Source: Timema cristinae (taxonomy: Eukaryota; Arthropoda; Insecta; Phasmatodea; Timematidae). From it: 64,000 nt of DNA. How positions within the stretch are numbered: the first letter of the stretch is position 1; every line of letters begins with the position of its first letter. The stretch is from contig JBCFYV010000001.1 of assembly GCA_039000515.1 (NCBI GenBank), positions 51,962,092 through 52,026,091 on the forward strand, in the 5' to 3' direction. Below are positions 56,440 through 64,000 of this stretch, in pieces. A program made the position numbers and the translations under genes. The notes under the pieces were generated by a model that made no database searches, was not told the DNA's origin, and saw only the letters and a program-made list of their open reading frames with translations.

Positions 56440-57005
56440 GTGTTGGATAGAATTAGTTCACGATAGGGATAGGAGATAGAACTGGCTTAAGATAGAGATA
56501 GGGTGTAATGAGGTGGACTGGATAGAACTAGCTTAAGATAGGAATAGGGTGTAATGAGGTGGACTGGATAGAACTATCTCACAATAGGGATAGGGTGTAA
56601 TGAGGTGTACTGTATAGAACTAGCTCAAGATAGAACTAGGTTGTAATGAGGTGGATTAGATAGAACTAGTTCAAGATATGGATAGGGCGTAATGAGATAT
56701 ACTAGATAGAACTAGCTTAAAATATTGATAGGGTGTAATGAGTTAGACTAGATAGAACTAGCTTAAAATATGGATAGGGTGTAATGAGGTATACTAGATA
56801 GAACTAGCATAAAATATGGATAGGGTGTAATGAGGTGGACTGGATAGAGCTAGCTCTAGATAGGGATAGGGTGTAATGAGGTATACTAGATAGAACTAGC
56901 TTAAAATATGGATAGGGTGTAATGAGGTATACTAGATAGAACTAGCTTAAATATTGATAGGGTGTAATGAGGTGGACTGGATAGAACTAACTCTAGATAG
57001 AGATA
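56440..57005. repeat. 46-bp minisatellite, about 12 copies
   Basis: GGGTGTAATGAGGTGGACTG recurs at 56501, 56547, 56593 and on, with GATAGAACTAGCTTAA between. Preceded by a G run at 56428-56440. Confidence 0.93.
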
Positions 57006-57519
57006 GATGGCGTACTTTTGTAGGTGCGGCAATTAACTTTCGAGCTCCTAATGCCATAGAGTTGATAAAAAATCATATTTTAAAGATGTAAATAAAATTT
57101 TGTTACGGATCTAGTAATGGCTGAATCCTTAACTCAAGTTAATTACCACTTTTATGACTGTATTTCGTCCGTTCTTTATAATTAGATATTGTGCTAGCGG
57201 CAGCATAAAGCCGACCATTGATTGCCAGTGGCCGTGATTCAATTACAACTTCAAGTAGACGATTAACCCACACAATTATCAGAGACTTTGCCTTAAGGAC
57301 TTTTAGTGAAGCATTACCTTAAGCAGGGGATGGTTTCTGGATACATAGTCAATGTGGCAAGCATCTGAAAACAACCGTACTTTCAAGACTTTCGTTGAAC
57401 ATGCACCTTCTACCAGATGGTGCGAGTGGGTAACACTAACCAGCTGAAAGAATGAGTATATGCAGTGGTCGGATGGATGTCACACACATCGGGTCCAAGC
57501 TTTCAGTTCTAGACCTATT

Positions 57520-57523
57520 ATTA

Positions 57524-57581
<58 letters not shown>

Positions 57582-57582
57582 T
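57520..57582. repeat. (ATT)n microsatellite
   Basis: Long ATT run of about 60 bp with one interruption; no SINE sequence adjoins it. Confidence 0.92.
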
Positions 57583-58185
57583 TATTTCTACTCTCTAATG
57601 TGAGTAGTTTTTGTAACAAACTCTATTTAACGGCCTCAATCGTGGTAGAGATCGGTAAAGCATGGAGCTTCAAACGAGAAACAAAACTTCAAATACACTG
57701 CGGTTATGTTTTAGGGTGAATCGTCTTCGAGTGGAGAATAATCAGATGAGGAAAGATAAATACGATACTCATTATAAAGAGATACAGTTTAAGTTGTGTA
57801 AGTTGTTAACTTTGAAGCGATTTAAAACAATAATGATATAACTATCCTATCAATGAAACAACAAAGCGGAAGCGTAATTTAAATAAACTGTACAAGCATT
57901 CACTTGGAGAAAGGATATTAAATATATTTTAAATAAAAGGTTTCTGCCTTTTTGTAAAAAAATATGCTCACACTGCGATATTTCTAATGGTAATGGCCAT
58001 TAGGAAGTTTAAAAATAAATAAAACAAATCCTCAAATATCTTATGTTGTAAGTAAGCCTGTTCGAAATTCCTTTATTTGCTTACTTTGAGCTCAAGACTA
58101 TGAAATTTCACGTGAAACGTCGTTAATAATGACTGATCTTATTTAATATTTTTATAATATTTCTTAAGTTAAAAAAAATCCATTT
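57583..58185. other. Spacer, no gene recognised
   Basis: AT-rich, no repeat partner or protein motif seen. Confidence 0.4.
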
Positions 58186-58189
58186 TTAG

Positions 58190-58290
58190 CTATACAAGTA
58201 TAGTGGTAAAAGTTTCTGGCTACAGATCCAGAGGTCCTGTGTTTGATCACTAGCGCCTTCTAAATTTATCTGTGTAATCAGTGGCTCTGA
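58190..58290 (+). mobile_element. SINE-1-like head fragment
   Basis: TATAGTGGTAAAAGTTTCTG and TCCTGTGTTTGATCACTAG resemble the A and B boxes of SINE-1, followed by AATTTATCTGTGTAATCAGT. Strongly diverged. Confidence 0.45.
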
Positions 58291-59465
58291 AACACTGTCA
58301 AAATCACCTCGTGAGAACAAATGAGGAGCTACTTGAATGAAAAAGTAGCAACTACGGCTTAGAAAACTGAGATTAACTGCTGGAAGGCTCGTTGTGCTTA
58401 CCACATGACACCCTCTATTCGTAGAAGGTTGACACTATCTTAGAAAACGGTGGCGGCCGCTTGGTTGGCATAGCTCGTTTAAGGTCTCACACTTTTTTTT
58501 TATGGATATGTTTATATATTTTGCCTTTATTTTGGCGTGAGCAATATTTATAGATAAATACTTAATAAATAACTTGAGATTTATCGATGTCTGCACCGCG
58601 TCTCTCCCCAATGGTGGTGAGGATTCAACCCCTACTCCAAGAGTCAAAATCCTCTCTGGTTACTTGATTGTTCAAAAGAGAAACCAAAACAGGCTACTTT
58701 CACAAAAACTAAACATATCTCCTTGAAAAAAGAAGAAGTGACCACCACATGTTTGAAACTGTTGACAAGCACAATAAATAACGCTTCAGTTTGAGTTGAT
58801 GGAGGAAATTGTGGGTCATGCTTCCAAAGTGTGACCTAAATATTGTACTCCTCGTAGATTCCGACCCCCCCACGAGGTGTGGGCTCGTTAAAAGCCCGCA
58901 CAATGAACAGGCAGGCTTGCTGTTGAAGGTGAGGGGTGTGATTGTTCGGAGGAGAACTTGTCAATACACACCTCAAACAGACGTGGGACCCACTTATTGT
59001 TGTCGGTAATGTTTTCAAGCACTTATCACGCTTGTGTTACACTTTCGAGGAGCTGATCACAGTTGACTTCAAAGTATATGCAGCCCTGACTGTTTTATTC
59101 TTGATTTAGTTCACATTTATTTTTTAGTTCCAATAGAAAATATAAATCGTAGCTCAAATATATTTTTGTTTTGTTATAGTACATTACTGGTTTGGGGTCC
59201 AACTGATGGTTTAATCTTATAATAATTATGTTGGCTAAATTCCTAATATGCACCATACAAACAAATAAAATATAATTCAAAATTTAAAAATACAACCAAA
59301 ACAAATTGAACAAATATTTCGAATCTTCTGATCCTAAATATACTTAAGTTTTCTTAGTATTTGAGGATTATAAGGACCTATTCCTATAAATTATAAGTGT
59401 ATTATTTGATTCAGAATAATAATAATAATAATAATAATAAAATAAAATAATAATAATAGTCTTAC
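58291..59465. other. Unassigned region
   Basis: Includes GC-richer pieces at 58440-58470 and 58855-59000 without a recognised gene, and an imperfect (TAA)n tract at 59417-59457. Confidence 0.4.
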
Positions 59466-59469
59466 CTAC

Positions 59470-59892
59470 AGCTCAGTAGTGGAAATATATTATCCAGTAC
59501 TAATGTACTGTTGTCCAGGAGACGCCTGAATTACTAATAGCACACTCTTTCCTTGGAGGCTCTTTCCATGTCCATATGAGATAAGGGGATGGTGATAGTG
59601 AGTATGAGGGTGATAGTGAGTATGGGGGTAATAGTGAGTATGAGGGTAATAGTGAGTATGAGGATGATAGTGAGTATGAGGATGATAGTGAGTATGAGGG
59701 TAATAGTGAGTATGTGGGTGTGGAATCAGTGGAAACACTTAAGCCTAACTTAGGCCTAATCAACCAAACCCTGGTGATCATTTGGGGTAATTCCTCTTTC
59801 GGGAAAAATACACAAGGTAGAAGCTGGGAATCAAACCCGAAACCCCTAAGCTCGTAGCCAGGTGCACTGACCATTACGCCACGGGGCCGATT
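59470..59892 (-). mobile_element. SINE-4 copy with an internal 18-bp array
   Basis: Minus strand: GGCCCCGTGGCGTAATGGTC (head), B box GGGTTTGATTCCCAGC, then TGATCACCAGGGTTTGGTTG, then a tandem run at 59598-59724, then a tail ending in (TTA)n. Same family as 23630 and 46110. Confidence 0.8.
59598..59724. repeat. 18-bp tandem array, 7 copies
   Basis: GTGAGTATGAGGGTAATA repeats at 59598, 59616, 59634 and on. Inverted, the unit (TACTCACTATCACCCTCA) matches the CATATTCACTATCATCACAT block of the unexpanded SINE-4 at about 23805. Confidence 0.93.
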
Positions 59893-61225
59893 TCCAATTA
59901 TAATTATAAAGGTTCATTTTATTGAATTAATATTATATAGAGACTTTGATGCATGTGTAGAACGTGATCCTCAACGAATGGGAATCGAGCCGTGTTTTAT
60001 TTTCGAATTATACAAAATGTTGAAAGTCGTCAGAAATAATATTCCAAACTTAACTTATTTTGGATTCAAATATAAATATTTCAAATGATTTTGTTTGGAA
60101 GGCCAATTAAGATTAAATTTCAGCCGCAATTAATGTATTTGCATATAGCAAAAATTATTTGTAGCATTTTTTTTAAACAAGCACAGAAATTTACTTTAGA
60201 ATAAGACACTTAGGCATCGGAGATATGAAAAAAAAAATTTAATTGGCTAGTGAATTATTTCTAAAATATCATTAGGCTTAGAATGTAAAAAATAATCAAA
60301 TAATTATTACTTAATAATTCAATGTAATTACATGAATTTATTTATCGACATTTAAGCTAGCAAATTAATTTTAGTCTTATTTTATATAGTCCTAAAATGT
60401 AACTGTCTCAAAATAATAATATTTATACTGCATAATTTTAAACCCCTCAACCCCCAACCCTCATCCTATCCTTCCTTCCAGGAACCCCGGTGGTTCCATC
60501 ATAATGCGCATAGCTACCGGTGGTCCCCCATTGCCAAAGAAATTCAGAAACACTGGTATAGTGGTTGTTAAGCCTGACACCGCTAAGTGTAGTCAGAGAA
60601 TAAAACACATTTTTAACAATAATTTGACATAAGTCAATACAGTTGTAATGGTATAATAATAATTAATAACTAATGCGTACTATAAATACGTTATTGGCAT
60701 TAATAATATGATAGAAGCCTGACCAACTAATCATGACACCAACTAAATTTGACAAATAAAAGACAAGAAAAGATAAGATTAGTTTTATCAACCGATTTGA
60801 CATTTTTATCATATTATTTCCAACTAAATGAATGAGTGAATGAGTGGCCTTTAGGGTCGAATAAATACCATCAATTTTTATGACGCGATCCGCTTTGACT
60901 CTATAAGCTAGGATTTGGTTTGAATCCGGACTGAGGAGCACCAGTGGTGGTTTCTCCTGTGATTTATCCTCCGCTCTCAAGGCGATTTCCAATGCATTTT
61001 ATTACAATTCATCTTTCATATTGAGTCCTTAAATTAATGTATGTTGTGGATGGCCGAGCGGGTGGGAAGCACCAAAATGATGGATGAAGTAGGTTTAATT
61101 CTAAGGAATATTTGTCCTATTAAAAATTAAACATATTTAAGAGACAATAAACTAAATCAAGCTGGTAAAATTTCGTAGAATTGAACTTTTAATAATAAAT
61201 TTAAGACTTTGTTAGCAATCTTATG
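59893..61225. other. AT-rich spacer
   Basis: No gene recognised. Minus frame 60663-60992 has no known motif. A diverged tRNA-like piece (GGTTTGAATCCGGACTGAGG) lies near 60915. Confidence 0.4.
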
Positions 61226-61227
61226 AA

Positions 61228-61320
61228 AATAATCGTGACTCGGACTTGAACCCGGGCCCTCTAAGCACCGGAGGGAAGAATGAGGTACCGTTATCTCAGC
61301 CGTCCTTGACACGCATCCTT
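61228..61320 (-). mobile_element. tRNA-like SINE head
   Basis: Minus strand GACGGCTGAGATAACGGTAC then CCCGGGTTCAAGTCCGAGTC, a perfect B box. GC-rich sequence up to 61500 may belong to the same element or be an unrelated host patch. Confidence 0.5.
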
Positions 61321-61741
61321 CCTTGCTCTTGACCAGACGCTGTCTCCCTGGAATTTGATCGCCCCCTCCCTCCCCCCGAGCACAGGCCACAGACGTCAAA
61401 ACGGGGAGAGGGGGAGGGTCTGCTGCCGTGGAACAACCACGTATCTCCCTGCTCCCACTCCTCTCAAAAGCCCCGGGTTTGTCTCCAGGTTGCAACCTCT
61501 ATAAATGAGGTAAGCTGGATATGAGGGTCTCGAAGATGAGATTCATGTGCTGCAATCCATTATTTTATAGAAAATGTATTTTATAAAAAACTAATATATA
61601 TTTTATTTGCTGTCAACATTCATAGAAATTTACTATTTATTAATGTAATGCTATTTATTTGATGGTATAATATTATCAAACGTGACAAATGCGACTTAGT
61701 TATCTTCATATATTAATATTTTTAATTAACTTTAATAATTA

Positions 61742-62014
61742 GGTGACCTGGCTGTCTAGGGTAAGGTGTCAGACTTTTGTGCTGGGGTCCGGGGTTCAAT
61801 CCTCGGTCCCGGCACAAATTTATCTGATTACCAAACCCTTCCTTCACCTCTGACAAGACATCTTGTGAATGTGAGGAATGCCAGGCCTCCACCGTGGTTC
61901 GGATTCCACGTTAAACTATAGGTCCTTCATTTCATCTCACAATCACCCTACCATTATACATTAGCGTAAGTGCGTATAACCCGAACGGGTAGTAAGACGC
62001 GGTGAAAATAATAA
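61742..62014 (+). mobile_element. SINE-1, full copy with target-site duplication
   Basis: GGTGACCTGGCTGTCTAGGG head, B box GGGGTTCAATCCTCGG, full body and tail. Exact 11-bp duplication TTTAATAATTA at 61731-61741 and 62015-62025. Confidence 0.95.
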
Positions 62015-62121
62015 TTTAATAATTATTGTAACTGTTAGATAATATTCTCTCTACCGAGTTTTGATAACAATTTTTGGTCAAATAATAGGCATATTCTATT
62101 AACGTAATTAATAAAACCTTA

Positions 62122-62290
62122 CCCGCTTCAGAGGCCGCATGGTATAAGGGGCTACTCTCGCAGTATACTAGACTGCTCATGACGGGAGATCAAGGTTCGA
62201 ACCTCAGGTGGGTGTACCAAGGGTAGTTTTTCCAAAACGGTTTTCTTCTCTCCCTCCACGAAAATACGAGTACCCTTTCTATAGATATTT
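62122..62290 (+). mobile_element. SINE-3, 3'-shortened copy
   Basis: CAGAGGCCGCATGGTATAAG, CTCGCAGTATACTAGACTGC, B box AAGGTTCGAACCTC, body CTCTCCCTCCACGAAAATAC. The shared tail is missing. Confidence 0.75.
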
Positions 62291-62404
62291 TGAAGAAATT
62301 TGGGCTTAACCTTTTACAGTCATTCCAAAACTAAATTAGTTTGTACATAACAATTTAAATAAGGAGAGCTTTTAATGACATCTAAAAAAAGTCACTAAAT
62401 ATAC

Positions 62405-62572
62405 TCTCCCATATAATACGTCAAGTCATATGATCTACAGATGTCACTTTGATATAGTTATAGTTTCAATAACCATTCAAACACTAATAATATAATAAAT
62501 AATATGTTAATACTGTTTGCCGTAAAAATGTTTGTATTTTTTAAACGGCTATTTCTATGAAAATTGAATGTA
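62405..62572 (+). mobile_element. Dispersed repeat family E, copy 6
   Basis: ATAATACGTCAAGTCATATG, CTACAGATGTCACTTTGATA, TAATAATATAATAAATAATA and AAAATGTTTGTATTTTTTAA keep the family order. Confidence 0.6.
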
Positions 62573-62689
62573 ATGTTGAGTGTTAGTACAATCGGGCTGG
62601 TAGTGGGTCTGTGAAGAAACATTGACCAAGGATTGAGAAGAATGTAGCGCTGAGGTTTGTAGACCCCAACACACGTACCTACGTCTCTG

Positions 62690-64000
62690 GAGGCACAGGG
62701 AGGAAGAGGTGATTCACTCACATCATCCCTGGTGGTAAAAGGAGGGAGAGGTGATTCGCTCACATCATCCCTGGTCGCAGAGAGAGGGAGAGGTGATTCA
62801 CTCACATCATCCCTGGTGGCAGAGGGAGGATGAGGTGATTCACTCACATCATCCCTGGTGACAGAGGGAGGAAGAGGTGATTAACACACATCATCCCTGG
62901 TGGCAGATAGATTGAGAGGTGATTCACTCACATCATACCGGGTGGCAGCGGTATTGAGAGGTGATTCACTCACATCATCCCTGGTGGCAACAGGAGGGAG
63001 AGGTGATTCACTCACATTATTCCTGGTGGCAGAGGGAGGGAGAGGTGATCCACTCACATCATCCCTGTGGCAAAGGAGGGAGAGGTGATTCATTCTAATC
63101 ATCCATGGTGGCAGAGGGAAGGAGAGGTGATTCACTCACATCATCCCTGGTGACAGAGGGAGGAGAGTACTCACACACATCATCCCTGGTGGCAGAGGGA
63201 GGGAGAGGTGATTCACTCACATCATCCCTTATGACAGAGAGATGAAAGGTGATTCACTCACATCATCCCTGGTGGCAGAGGGATTGAGAGGTGATCACTG
63301 ACATCATCCCTGGTGGCAGAGGTATTAAGAGGTGATTCACTCACATCAACCCTGGTGGCAGAAGGAGGGAGAAGTGATTCACTCACATTATCCCTGATGC
63401 AGAAAGAGGGAGAGGTGATCCACTCACATCATCCCTGGTGACAGAGGGAAGGAGAGGTGACTGACTCACATCATCCCTGGTGACAGAGGGTGGGAGAGGT
63501 GACTCACTCACATCATCCCTGGTGGCAGAGGGAGGGAGAGGAGATTCACTCACATGATCCCTATTGACAGAAGGATGAGAGGTGATTCACTCACGTCATC
63601 CCTGGTGGCAGAGGGATTGAGAGGTGATTCACTGACATCATCCCTGGTGGCAGAGGTATTGAGAGGTGATTCACTCACATCATACATGGTGGCAGAGGGA
63701 GGGAGAGGTGATTCAATCACATTATCCCTGGTAGCAGAGGAGGGAGAGATGATTCACTCACATCATCCCTGGTGGCAGAGGGAGGAGAGGTGATTCACTC
63801 ACATCATCCCTGGTGGTAGAGGGAGTGAGAGTTGATTCACTCACATTATCCATGGTGGCAGAGGAGGGAGAGGTGAATCACTCACATCATCCCTGGTGGC
63901 AGAGAGAGAGAGGTGATTCACTCACATCATCCCTGGTGCCAGAGAGATTGAGAGGTGATTCACTAAACATCATCCCTGGTGGCAGAGGGATTGAGAGGTG
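62690..64000. repeat. 42-bp minisatellite, 31 or more copies, running off the window
   Basis: GGTGGCAGAGGGAGGGAGAG followed by GTGATTCACTCACATCATCC makes the 42-bp unit. Because 42 is a multiple of three, frames such as 62458-62847 (minus, DDVSESPLPPSATR unit) and 63554-63793 (plus) stay open; single-base indels interrupt them. Not considered coding. Confidence 0.93.

Noticed and set aside
61228..61320. tRNA gene on the minus strand
   Set aside because: Perfect B box but no cloverleaf acceptor pairing could be found by eye.
62458..62847. 129-codon minus frame with a DDVSESPLPPSATR unit
   Set aside because: Same reason: 42-bp minisatellite, indels every few units, no independent sign of coding.

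Overview
This is an AT-rich animal nuclear window with almost no host coding sequence. The only complete host gene is one tRNA-Ser(AGA) at 7119-7200. Everything else I can support is dispersed repeat, decayed transposon or tandem array. The spliced-eukaryote signals, a DUF4817-type mariner relative, AP/RT LINE remains and tRNA-headed SINEs point to an invertebrate, most likely an arthropod. I cannot name the species.

Layout. 0-8 kb: many copies of one tRNA-derived SINE (called SINE-1 here), several with exact target-site duplications, a LINE 3' end split by a SINE, a 530-bp foldback element and the tRNA gene. 8-15 kb: an unassigned GC-richer stretch with a nested palindrome, SINE-2 and SINE-3 copies, a LINE 3' fragment and a TIR element. 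15.3-20.1 kb: two adjacent inverted-repeat elements. The first carries a 63-bp minisatellite; the second carries a fragment of a ubiquitin-protease-like (USP) gene between long repeat-rich ends. 20-25 kb: AT-rich sequence with SINEs. 25-26.3 kb: an 82-bp tandem array abutting a long foldback element. 26.5-31.7 kb: a decayed multidomain gene (zinc-binding motifs, PIN/FEN-like nuclease region, tesmin/TSO1-like CXC region) enclosed by about 180-bp inverted repeats. 32-41 kb: foldback elements, a very old tandem array, one candidate host exon on the minus strand, a decayed LINE. 41.6-44.4 kb: a 63-bp satellite open on both strands. 45.4-52.5 kb: two neighbouring copies of one non-autonomous TIR element. 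The first is split by a SINE whose own body has expanded into a 3.5-kb, 68-bp satellite; the second is split by another SINE and a broken mariner. 53-64 kb: CpG-rich patch, more minisatellites (46, 18 and 42 bp) and SINEs; the last array runs off the window.

How the parts relate. Three SINE families share one 3' tail, which suggests one LINE partner mobilises all of them. At least four of the tandem arrays start inside, or at the edge of, a dispersed element, so the window reads as a place where transposons seed satellites. The most unusual structures are the TIR-flanked PIN/CXC gene and the TIR-flanked USP fragment. All family names SINE-1 to SINE-5 and E, F, H are labels used only in this answer.
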